NCBI GenBank assembly: GCA_031315865.1
Contig: JALDRJ010000002.1
Coordinates: forward strand, 496,001-560,000
Length of the DNA: 64,000 bases
Reading direction: 5' to 3'
Source: Nitrospirales bacterium
GTDB taxonomy: Bacteria > Nitrospirota > Nitrospiria > Nitrospirales > UBA8639
This document shows, in pieces, positions 56,807 through 64,000 of the stretch. The position numbers and the translations under genes are program-made. Below the pieces are notes generated by a model, which saw only the letters and a list, made by a program, of their open reading frames with translations, was not told the origin of the DNA and ran no database searches. The number at the start of each line of letters is the position of its first letter. Within the stretch, counting starts at the first letter, position 1.

Positions 56807-58729
56807 ATGACAATCATACGATACGTTCATAAAGCCCATCAGCCACTTCTTCATTTTCGTCGATGGCTATGGCCACTGACGTGTTGGCTCATGAGCGCGG
56901 TGGTTTGCGGTCACGCGCTGGCGGCAACGGATGCGGCACAGAACAGTCCACGACCGTATGAAGGCAAGCCCTTATCCGAGGAGTGCGACTACACACGTCA
57001 TTCGCTGTACCTGGAAATGAGTGACGGCGTGCAGCTTGCTATCACCGTGTATCTCCCGGATCGCGCGGACAATTCACACTACCCTGCCATTCTTCACCAA
57101 ACCCGGTACTGGCGAGCGATCGAATATCGCTGGCCGGTGTCCATGTTTCAAGATGACCTACCAAGGGGGTTGATGGGAACCTATGCCAAACGGTTCTTAC
57201 AGAATGGCTATGCATGGATCGATGTCGACGTACGTGGGTCAGGAGCCTCGTTTGGGTCTCGTCCTTACGCCTATTCACCACGAGAAATTCTGGACGGGAA
57301 AGAAATCGTGGATTGGATCGTGAGGCAACCATGGTCCAGTGAACGCGTCGGAGCCCTGGGAATCTCGTACGCCGGGGCAACGGCGGAAATGCTCCTCGTG
57401 AATCAACATCCAGCCGTCAAAGCCGTCGCACCGCTATTTTCCGGGTTCGACCTGTACCCGGAAATCGTCTTTCCCGGCGGCATTCACCTCACGTGGTTTA
57501 CCAACACATGGACGTACATTGGCCATCAGCTCGACCACAACCAATTACCCTTTCGCGGATGGTTCACCAAAGCGTTTGTGCATGGCGTCATGCCTGTCGA
57601 TACAGACCACGATCGATCACTGCTCACGCAAGCGCTTTCACAACATGCACAAAACTGGAGTCCCCATGAACAAGCGCTCAGCGTCACATTCCGAGATGAC
57701 ACACCATCCTCGAAAGCCGTCCCTGACATCGACAGCCTCAGCACAAGACACTATGCCAAGGACATTGCGAACTCCAAGGCTGCGATCTATAGCTACAGCG
57801 GTTGGCTTGACGGTGGCTATCAATTAGCCGCGATCAACCGTCACCTTCGACATAGTCAAAAACACAACAAATTGATCATTGGACCGTGGGATCACGGCGG
57901 ACGACGCAACATCAGTCCGTTTCATCTCAGCGAATCCGAATTCGATCATCAGGGAGAACTCTTGAAATTTTTCGACTATCACCTGCGGGGACTTGAGACA
58001 GGAATCAAAGATGAAGCCTCTGTGCACTACTTTACGATGGGCGAAGAACGATGGAAAGCGCACAATATCTGGCCGCCGGAAGCCGAACCCGTCCGGTATT
58101 TTTTATCGAATGATTCCCATCTTTCAACGCTCCGGCCTAGCGAGAATGAGGCCTATGATCGATACTTAGTGAACCCTTCCGTCGGAACGGGACATCAGAC
58201 ACGATGGGATACCTTGATAGGCCAACCGTTACCCACACCGTATGCAGACCGTGCGTACGACCCCAGTCTATGGTTGTCCTATACGACACAACCATTGGAA
58301 CAAGACACCGAAGTCACAGGACACCCGCATGTGACAATGTATCTCAGCTCCACGACGGATGATGCGACGGTGTTCGCATACTTAGAAGATGTAGATCCAA
58401 CGAAGCAGGTCACCTACGTCACGGAAGGTCAGTTACGCGCACTCCATCGACAAGAGGTTGATCCCCCGGAGTATTTCCCGAAAGGCCTTCCTTATCGGAC
58501 ATTTACTCGTCACAATGCTCGACCACTCGTACCTGGCCAGACTGTCCGACTGTCTTTCGCTCTCCTCCCGACGTCTTATCTATTTAAAAGAGGCCATACA
58601 ATCCGGTTAACTATCACTGGGACGGACAAAGATCATTTCGCACTTTTGCCTGGTGCCCTCCCCACCTTCACCATCCATCGCTCAAACGACAAGGCCTCCT
58701 ACCTTGAGCTTCCGATCATCCTTAAATAG
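56807..58729 (+). CDS. Secreted CocE/NonD-family serine hydrolase
   Basis: The 640-aa product is started at ATG 56807 (MTIIRYVHKAHQP), giving a signal-like segment (WPLTCWLMSAVVCGHALAA) near residues 22-40; a TTG at 56750 is an earlier alternative. The alpha/beta-hydrolase core has VRGSGASFGSRPY, the nucleophile elbow GISYAGATAEML (Ser), the Asp in YSGWLDGGYQ and the His in IIGPWDHGG. A C-terminal jelly-roll X-Pro dipeptidyl-peptidase domain follows. Acts on esters or peptides; substrate unknown. Confidence 0.9.
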   Translation: MTIIRYVHKAHQPLLHFRRWLWPLTCWLMSAVVCGHALAATDAAQNSPRPYEGKPLSEECDYTRHSLYLEMSDGVQLAITVYLPDRADNSHYPAILHQTRYWRAIEYRWPVSMFQDDLPRGLMGTYAKRFLQNGYAWIDVDVRGSGASFGSRPYAYSPREILDGKEIVDWIVRQPWSSERVGALGISYAGATAEMLLVNQHPAVKAVAPLFSGFDLYPEIVFPGGIHLTWFTNTWTYIGHQLDHNQLPFRGWFTKAFVHGVMPVDTDHDRSLLTQALSQHAQNWSPHEQALSVTFRDDTPSSKAVPDIDSLSTRHYAKDIANSKAAIYSYSGWLDGGYQLAAINRHLRHSQKHNKLIIGPWDHGGRRNISPFHLSESEFDHQGELLKFFDYHLRGLETGIKDEASVHYFTMGEERWKAHNIWPPEAEPVRYFLSNDSHLSTLRPSENEAYDRYLVNPSVGTGHQTRWDTLIGQPLPTPYADRAYDPSLWLSYTTQPLEQDTEVTGHPHVTMYLSSTTDDATVFAYLEDVDPTKQVTYVTEGQLRALHRQEVDPPEYFPKGLPYRTFTRHNARPLVPGQTVRLSFALLPTSYLFKRGHTIRLTITGTDKDHFALLPGALPTFTIHRSNDKASYLELPIILK

Positions 58730-58970
58730 GAGGCCTAAACCCGGGTCTTTAAGACAGCCACACCGCGCATTTCAGGCAAGTATCCCCAAAATATGGGGAA
58801 AAGGATGTGCATAACCCTTGAATTAATCCTCACCCGACCGATACGTAATACCATTCACCAGACTGCTCACCAGATTACTCAATTGATAAGCATTGTGGGA
58901 GGCATGACAACAAAAATCTGTTATAGCCAACGATTATCGCAGCAGGTACTGGAAATGGGAAAAAGGAAGG
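58730..58970. other. Intergenic region
   Basis: 240 bp between convergent genes. A short palindrome (TCCCCA-AAATA-TGGGGA, 58785-58801) is seen, and a weak plus-strand frame was rejected. Confidence 0.4.
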
Positions 58971-59663
58971 CTATCCGAGGAACGACCAGGTAAAGTAACC
59001 GCCAAACCCAATCGCTAGAAGCGCAGTACTCATTTTCATATGATGTTGCCATGCCCCAGGAACATACACGAATGGAAGGCTGATCACCGTACTCATCAAC
59101 AACATCCCGCTGATCGACCCAAGCCCGAAGATTGCGATATAGCTCAATCCCGCTTCCATCGATGGCATGGTTGTCATCACGGCTACACTCAGCGCGGCGC
59201 TCCCGGCAACTCCATGAATACAACCAATCGTGAGAGCTTTGACTCTGGAAACCGCGACATGATGCTTGTGAATATGTTGATTTTCCCGGTGAAGATGAAC
59301 ATGGGAATGGGTGGTGCCATCATGATGATGCTCATGCGCATGCACCGTCAAAGGTCGCCAGCAACGCCAAAGAAGCTGAACGCCAAGGAGCAGGATCATA
59401 CATCCAACCACGGCTTCCATGCTTTTGGCGAGACCTACTGGAATCGTCCATTTCAAGCTCAGGACGACGACACCGATCAATCCTAGAGTCATGGCGTGTC
59501 CGATTCCCCAGATCACCCCCAACAAGGCCGAACGCCGCAAATTTTTCGACTCTGCCGCCAACGTCCCTACCGCGATAAGATGATCAGGGTCGAGGGCATG
59601 GACTATGCCTAAAAGCAGTCCCAGCAATAATGAGGAAATCAGAGCATGATCCATCGCTAGCAC
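58971..59663 (-). CDS. UreH/NicO-family membrane transporter
   Basis: The 230-aa inner-membrane protein has the metal-binding signature LGIVHALDPDHLIAVG at its start and IWGIGHAMTLGLIG in the next helix. A His-rich cytoplasmic loop (HAHEHHHDGTTHSH, then HLHRENQHIHKHH) lies in the middle. A second conserved repeat starts GCIHGVAGSAALSVAV. These mark the nickel/cobalt-type UreH_2 / NicO branch. Likely Ni or Co transport, relevant to metalloenzymes, but no urease or hydrogenase genes are nearby. It overlaps the O-methyltransferase stop. Confidence 0.88.
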   Translation of the reverse strand: MLAMDHALISSLLLGLLLGIVHALDPDHLIAVGTLAAESKNLRRSALLGVIWGIGHAMTLGLIGVVVLSLKWTIPVGLAKSMEAVVGCMILLLGVQLLWRCWRPLTVHAHEHHHDGTTHSHVHLHRENQHIHKHHVAVSRVKALTIGCIHGVAGSAALSVAVMTTMPSMEAGLSYIAIFGLGSISGMLLMSTVISLPFVYVPGAWQHHMKMSTALLAIGFGGYFTWSFLG

Positions 59664-60316
59664 GCTTCGTTCTTTCGAGCTGGTGTGATGACCAACACTC
59701 CGTCTCGAATGGTTACAAGGACGGCCGTCACACGAGAGTCGGCATGGACGACTTGGTTTAATTCCCGGATCGCGACCGTGGAATCATCAACGGGTGAAGA
59801 TTCCAATACATCACCATTCCATAACACATTATCGATTAAGATTACGCCTCGTTCAGCCACTAGATCCAGGGCCCGCCGATAGTAATGGACATAGTTGACC
59901 TTATCCGCATCGATAAAGATCACGTCATAAGAGGATTGGAGATTTTCGAGCGTTTCTAGTGCGGGGCCGAGCTTGACGTCGATTTTTGAACCATGCCGAC
60001 TTTCAGCAAAATATTTTTTAGCCAATGCCGTCGAGTCACGATCAATGTCACAGGTCGTGACTGTCCCGTCGGCCGGTAAGACTTCCGCAAAACAGAGCGC
60101 ACTGTACCCCGTAAACGTTCCAATCTCGAGAACATGTTTGGCACCTACGAGGATGGCCATCATTTTCAAGAATGCCCCTTCCAACGGTCCCACGACCATC
60201 TGCGGCAAGTCCATCGTCTCATAAGTTTCTTCTCGCAAACGTCGGCAGACATCGGACTCGGGGATGGAATGGGCTTCGGCATAAGCCTCAATTCCCGGTA
60301 GAACAAGTGATTTCAT
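59657..60316 (-). CDS. O-methyltransferase family 3 (SAM-dependent)
   Basis: The 219-aa product starts at ATG 60316 behind GAGAGG. It has SAM motif I VLEIGTFTGYSALCFAE, TCDIDRDSTALAKKYFAE, the metal-binding block YDVIFIDADKVNYVHYY and the ILIDNVLWNGDV strand. These are the CCoAOMT / catechol O-methyltransferase-type features. Substrate unknown. The UreH-like gene follows and overlaps by 7 bp. Confidence 0.93.
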   Translation of the reverse strand: MKSLVLPGIEAYAEAHSIPESDVCRRLREETYETMDLPQMVVGPLEGAFLKMMAILVGAKHVLEIGTFTGYSALCFAEVLPADGTVTTCDIDRDSTALAKKYFAESRHGSKIDVKLGPALETLENLQSSYDVIFIDADKVNYVHYYRRALDLVAERGVILIDNVLWNGDVLESSPVDDSTVAIRELNQVVHADSRVTAVLVTIRDGVLVITPARKNEAC

Positions 60317-60476
60317 AAAGACCTCTCTTGAAATGAATATCTCTCACAATCTCGACTGAAGACTCACGGCTACAAAAGCAGGAACAGACACATTCCGGTT
60401 TGCCAAGACCCGATTCGCTTCCGTACAGTGGGGCCAACGCATTTGGACGAACTTCACCCCGGCAGGAGACATCATC

Positions 60477-62006
60477 ATGATCGCAGACCCGTCATTCACC
60501 AAGCTTACCGAGAAACTGACGACCATTCATCACATCAAAGACGCGTGCGCGGTGCTATCCTGGGATCAAGAAACCTACATGCCAACCGGGAGCGGACAAG
60601 CGCGAGCTGAGCAGATTGCCACGTTGCAAACGCTGGCCCATGAGTCGTTTGTGTCATCGGAAATGGAACAGTTGCTCGGCAAATGGATAGATATAGACAC
60701 GGGAGAACCGACATTCGAATTGGACGATGAATCTCGCGCGCTGCTTCATGAAACCTGGCGAGACTTTCACCGGGCTAAGAAACTTCCATCAAAATTCGTC
60801 AACACCTTAGAACGCGAATGCTCCCTAGCTCAACAAGTTTGGGCTGAAGCGAGAAAAAAGAATGATTTCGCGTCGTTCTTGCCAAATCTTCGTCGCGTCA
60901 TCGCGTTAAAGCTCGAGGAAACGGAATACCTGGGCTATGCGAATACTCCGTATGACGCCCTACTCGATGAATATGAACCAGGCTCAACTGTTCACAAACT
61001 CCAACCGCTTTTCTCGACGTTGCGGCCTCGCCTGATCTCCTTACTGCAACGTGTACTTAATTCTTCGGTGAAGCCGAATAATTCTCTTCTGACACAAACA
61101 TTTGACCAGGCCAAACAGCTCGCCTTCGGGGAAAACGTCCTCAAACGCATGGGCTATGAGTTCAATCGCGGACGGTTGGATCAGTCAGCCCATCCGTTTA
61201 CCACAGCCTTTCATCCTCACGACGTCCGCGTCACGACCCGCGTGTTCGAACAAGACTTTCAATCCTGCCTCTTTAGCTGTATCCATGAAGGGGGGCACGG
61301 TCTGTACGAGCAGGGGCTTCGCCCCGAACATTACGGCACCGTATTGGGAGAAGCGGTTTCGCTGGGCATTCATGAAAGTCAGTCCCGGCTCTGGGAAAAT
61401 TGCGTCGGTCGTTCCCTGCCGTTCTGGCAGCACTTTTTCCCCGAGGCGCAAAAAATTTTTCCTGACCAGCTTGGACATGCGTCACTCGATGAATTCTACG
61501 TGGCTGTCAATCAAGCCAAGCCGTCTTTGATACGTGTCGAGGCTGACGAACTGACATATAATTTACATATCATGGTGCGATTTGAGATTGAGCTGGCTCT
61601 CATCGAAAGGCAAATCCAGGCAGAAGACCTTCCCGCAATTTGGAATGAAAAAATGCAAGAATACCTGGGGATTACCCCGAACAGTGATGCACAGGGCGTT
61701 CTGCAAGACGTGCATTGGTCATTCGGCGCATTCGGATATTTCCCGACCTATACCTTGGGGAATCTGTATGCGTCCATGTTTTATGCGCAGGTCAAGGAAG
61801 AACTACCCACCCTGGAAGCAGGCATTGCGGCCGGCCACATGCTCCCTCTCAAGGATTGGCTGAACCAAAAGATTCATCGTTGGGGACGCCAATTTCCGCC
61901 TGATGTGCTCGTGTCCCGAGTAACCGGACACGCTCCGTCACCCGAACCCTTTTTGACCTATCTCGAACAAAAATTCAGCCAACTCTATAACTTTTCGTTG
62001 GAGTGA
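60477..62006 (+). CDS. M32-family metallocarboxypeptidase (carboxypeptidase Taq)
   Basis: The 509-aa product starts at ATG 60477 behind AGGAGA. The zinc motif HEGGH is at residues 270-274 in CIHEGGHGLYEQGL, with the downstream Glu in ESQSRLWENCVG. The M32 family trims C-terminal residues from peptides. The mixed helical fold and length match thermostable Taq carboxypeptidase. It has no signal peptide, so it acts in the cytoplasm. Confidence 0.94.
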   Translation: MIADPSFTKLTEKLTTIHHIKDACAVLSWDQETYMPTGSGQARAEQIATLQTLAHESFVSSEMEQLLGKWIDIDTGEPTFELDDESRALLHETWRDFHRAKKLPSKFVNTLERECSLAQQVWAEARKKNDFASFLPNLRRVIALKLEETEYLGYANTPYDALLDEYEPGSTVHKLQPLFSTLRPRLISLLQRVLNSSVKPNNSLLTQTFDQAKQLAFGENVLKRMGYEFNRGRLDQSAHPFTTAFHPHDVRVTTRVFEQDFQSCLFSCIHEGGHGLYEQGLRPEHYGTVLGEAVSLGIHESQSRLWENCVGRSLPFWQHFFPEAQKIFPDQLGHASLDEFYVAVNQAKPSLIRVEADELTYNLHIMVRFEIELALIERQIQAEDLPAIWNEKMQEYLGITPNSDAQGVLQDVHWSFGAFGYFPTYTLGNLYASMFYAQVKEELPTLEAGIAAGHMLPLKDWLNQKIHRWGRQFPPDVLVSRVTGHAPSPEPFLTYLEQKFSQLYNFSLE

Positions 62007-62276
62007 AAACCATCGGACAGCAATACGCGAATGTAACGCGTCGTACATACGCTCGCGAGGAGAGGGAGCCAGCATTTCCTCATCTATCAAGGTTATAGCG
62101 AAACCAAAGACAGATCTCACGTTCCCATGCCGTAACCTCCGCGACAGTTTCCAACAGTCCTCACGAATACCCCAGAAGAGGAATTGTGATTTTCTATTGG
62201 GGTACCTAGGCTTACCTCCAGTATTCCAATCAAAGCTACCTCGTTAGCTCTATTAATTCCAACCGGGAGGTTTTAC
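62007..62276. other. Intergenic region
   Basis: 270 bp with no supported gene. A run CCGGGAGG just before the ATG at 62277 serves as the Shine-Dalgarno of the next gene. Confidence 0.4.
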
Positions 62277-62582
62277 ATGAAAGTTCTTTCCACACTATCG
62301 CGGGCATTGGCGGTGTCTATTTTTTGCACGTCACTCCTTTTCGGAGCAACCTTGGGGTTCGCGGCAGATAACAAGCTGAACATCAACACGGCGACGATGG
62401 CCCAACTCGAAGGCCTGAAAGGCATCGGGCCTGAACTCGCCGAGCGTATCTTGGATTACAAGAAGAAAAATGGGGACTTTAAGAATATCCAAGACTTGAC
62501 GAAAATCAAAGGTATTGGCGAGAAAAAACTGGCGATGCTCAAAGATTCAATCATGATAAAGCAATCTTCAAAACGGTATTAA
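62277..62582 (+). CDS. ComEA-like secreted helix-hairpin-helix protein
   Basis: The 101-aa product has a signal peptide (hydrophobic residues about 9-27, ends GFAAD) and a double helix-hairpin-helix domain: INTATMAQLEGLKGIGPELA and FKNIQDLTKIKGIGEKKLA. This is the ComEA DNA-binding module. ComEA binds incoming DNA in the periplasm in natural transformation, so a DNA-uptake role is possible. Other competence genes are not in the window. Confidence 0.9.
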   Translation: MKVLSTLSRALAVSIFCTSLLFGATLGFAADNKLNINTATMAQLEGLKGIGPELAERILDYKKKNGDFKNIQDLTKIKGIGEKKLAMLKDSIMIKQSSKRY

Positions 62583-62589
62583 CGGCAAC

Positions 62590-62646
62590 CCGCCCCTCTC
62601 AACTTCTCTATAAGAGAGGGGCGGTCAGCTTCCCTTCGGCCGAAGG
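62590..62646. terminator. Terminator region after comEA-like gene
   Basis: An 11-bp perfect stem (CCGCCCCTCTC/GAGAGGGGCGG) with a 13-nt loop is followed by a 14-bp palindrome CCTTCGGCCGAAGG. Both lie between convergent genes; there is no strong T-run. Confidence 0.55.
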
Positions 62647-62655
62647 CCTTCATCT

Positions 62656-63216
62656 TCAAATTCCAAGCACCGCATTAAATCGCGCAATCTGAGACGACGT
62701 CAAAGTAAATTCTCCAGTACATTCAATACGAGAAGGCACGAGCATCACCGTGTGAAAAGAGATATCGCGTATCGCAATTTTTTGTTGCAACGAATCCGCT
62801 GCACCGATTTCAACGGCTTCGACTGATTCCATGACTTGACCATTGTCCTGCGGTCCATAGGTAGCCACCACTTCCTGTAAGATTTCCATGATTTGTTCAT
62901 GGACTTCAGAGTCCTTGACCGTCTGGTCGACCAAATCAATGATTGGCTCGGCCTGACGGCTTAAACTAAAATTTTCCAACCGCTCTTTCCGCCTCAAGAT
63001 TAGCAGATCGTTATCCACATCCTTGCTAAATGCCCCGTAGGCAAACCGCATAAACTCAAAGTGGAAGCCTTTCAGGCCTTTCCCCAACATTTGCAATTCA
63101 CTGAGAAAAAGAAGTTGTTGGAATTTCACATCGCTCATAAACCCATGTGGCTCCGCCAAATGAAGCAAATAGAGTAACAAGGCCCGATCGACGGTAATCT
63201 CTGAAGGTTTTCGCAT
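62656..63216 (-). CDS. Unassigned protein with YwgA/Panacea-like helical N-terminus
   Basis: The 186-aa product is placed from ATG 63216 (MRKPSEITVDRALLLY). The first 90 residues read LLYLLHLAEPHGFMSDVKFQ, LLFLSELQMLGKGLKGFHFE and FMRFAYGAFSKDVDNDL. This resembles the helical fold of YwgA and Panacea (DUF4065) proteins, which act as antitoxins or protease adaptors, but the match is by pattern only. The C-terminal half is unassigned. It is divergent from the Fur-family gene. Confidence 0.6.
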   Translation of the reverse strand: MRKPSEITVDRALLLYLLHLAEPHGFMSDVKFQQLLFLSELQMLGKGLKGFHFEFMRFAYGAFSKDVDNDLLILRRKERLENFSLSRQAEPIIDLVDQTVKDSEVHEQIMEILQEVVATYGPQDNGQVMESVEAVEIGAADSLQQKIAIRDISFHTVMLVPSRIECTGEFTLTSSQIARFNAVLGI

Positions 63217-63427
63217 AGGTGTGGGGTATCCTTCTATCTTTGATGCTTGGCCGGGTATAATGGAAAGCGTTAGTGTATCCAGCACTTTGACGGAGGGTCA
63301 AGAATCATGAGCGGCATCAACGAGTCAAAGGAATTCGGGTAGTTTTCAGGTCCAAAATCCAGGAACCAGCTTGACCATGCAGGGATTTTGAGTTTTAATA
63401 GGCTTCCGTTTGCAAAGGTCTCCTCGC

Positions 63428-63931
63428 ATGGCAAAAAACGCTAAAGAACTGCAACTGCTCAAGGATCATCTAACCAAGAACAACCTGAAGCTCACGCGAC
63501 AACGCGAGAACATCCTGAATCATTTCCTGAAAATGGAACATGTGACGGCGGAGCAAATGTACCGGCTTCTATCCAAAAAAGATCCGCATATCGGCTTGGC
63601 CACGGTCTATCGAACACTCAAGCTCTTTTGCGACATGGGCATTGCCCAAGAACAACATTTTGGCTCCCAAACCCAGTTCGACAATGTCGCCCACAAAGGG
63701 CATCACGACCACTTGATTTGTACAACGTGCGAGAAAATCGTCGAGTTTGAGAATTGCCAGATCGAAGAACTTCAGGAAGAAGTCGCCGCGAAGAATGGGT
63801 TTTCGATCAAAACGCATCGATTGGAACTGTATTGCGACCCGATACGTCTGTCTGATGGAAACTGTAAGAACTGCCATCGCCAATTAACCGCTCAAGCGCC
63901 CTACCAATTAAATGTAAATGTAGCAACTTAA
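63428..63931 (+). CDS. Fur-family metalloregulator
   Basis: The 167-aa product is placed from ATG 63428 (MAKNAKELQLLKDHL). A longer frame from TTG 63410 is not supported. The winged-helix domain has TRQRENILNHFL and LATVYRTLKLFCDMGI. The dimer/metal domain has the DNVAHKGHHDHLIC His cluster and two CxxC pairs (CTTCEK and CKNCH) for structural zinc. It could be Fur (iron), Zur or PerR; the HHDH motif fits Fur. Only 70 bp remain after it. Confidence 0.9.
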   Translation: MAKNAKELQLLKDHLTKNNLKLTRQRENILNHFLKMEHVTAEQMYRLLSKKDPHIGLATVYRTLKLFCDMGIAQEQHFGSQTQFDNVAHKGHHDHLICTTCEKIVEFENCQIEELQEEVAAKNGFSIKTHRLELYCDPIRLSDGNCKNCHRQLTAQAPYQLNVNVAT

Positions 63932-64000
63932 GATTAACCACCCTCAACATTAAAGATACACACATGCACATTCTTTTTCCTTTCATCTCTTTTCGTCTCT

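Noticed and set aside
58793-58993. 66-codon plus-strand frame near 58.8 kb
   Set aside because: It overlaps the end of the UreH-like gene and has no ribosome site or domain.

Overview
The window reads as ordinary, gene-dense chromosome (about 50% GC) of a Gram-negative bacterium. Signs of this are lipoproteins with lipoboxes, a porin-like outer-membrane protein and curli secretion genes. The gene content fits the phylum Nitrospirota (Nitrospira-like): a rho-rpmE-prfA-prmC-murA-his gene train, short-form HisG, B12-dependent ribonucleotide reductase, CstA, alginate-export-type porin and a DUF4321 protein. The phylum is inferred from gene content; no 16S rRNA or marker search was possible.

Layout. 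1-2669 (minus): mtaB-miaB, paired tRNA methylthiotransferases; miaB runs off the left edge. 2786-5149: a small secreted protein, a TrkH/KtrB potassium channel subunit and a small membrane protein. 5150-9366: nrdJ behind a promoter overlapped by two NrdR-box-like sites. 9848-11205: a cupin and a secreted FGE-fold protein. 11349-27527 (all minus): tRNA-Glu, RNase P RNA, a zinc-ribbon coiled-coil protein, tRNA-Ile2, dnaG, then the operon prfA-prmC-murA-hisG-hisD-hisB-hisH-lipoprotein-hisA-hisF-hisIE-HIT, preceded by rpmE and rho. Many start/stop overlaps suggest translational coupling. 27759-32362: small conserved proteins, cstA and yajQ, ending in a palindromic repeat. 32585-40763: two tandem LpoB/CsgG-like lipoproteins, a divergent caspase-like lipoprotein lacking the catalytic cysteine, and a complete curli operon (three curlin-repeat proteins plus csgE, csgF, csgG). 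41076-48813: outer-membrane porin, two TatA/B-like genes, MidA-like methyltransferase, secreted unknown, DUF4321 protein and uvrB. 48987-51314: fhs with a duplicated, divergent piece of its own 3' end about 650 bp downstream; the interval holds a broken vapBC pair and a MITE-like element. 51560-63931: exonuclease/phosphatase-family protein, CDF transporter, tag, YdjM-like membrane protein, HAD phosphatase, CocE-type hydrolase, UreH-like transporter, O-methyltransferase, M32 carboxypeptidase, ComEA-like protein, an unknown protein and a Fur-family regulator.

The region most worth following up is 32.5-40.8 kb. There an amyloid (curli) export operon sits beside a divergent lipoprotein module made of CsgG/LpoB-like lipoproteins and a predicted inactive caspase-fold lipoprotein. 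The second is the fhs 3'-end duplication, which looks like the scar of a mobile insertion. No CRISPR array, intact IS or prophage was seen.
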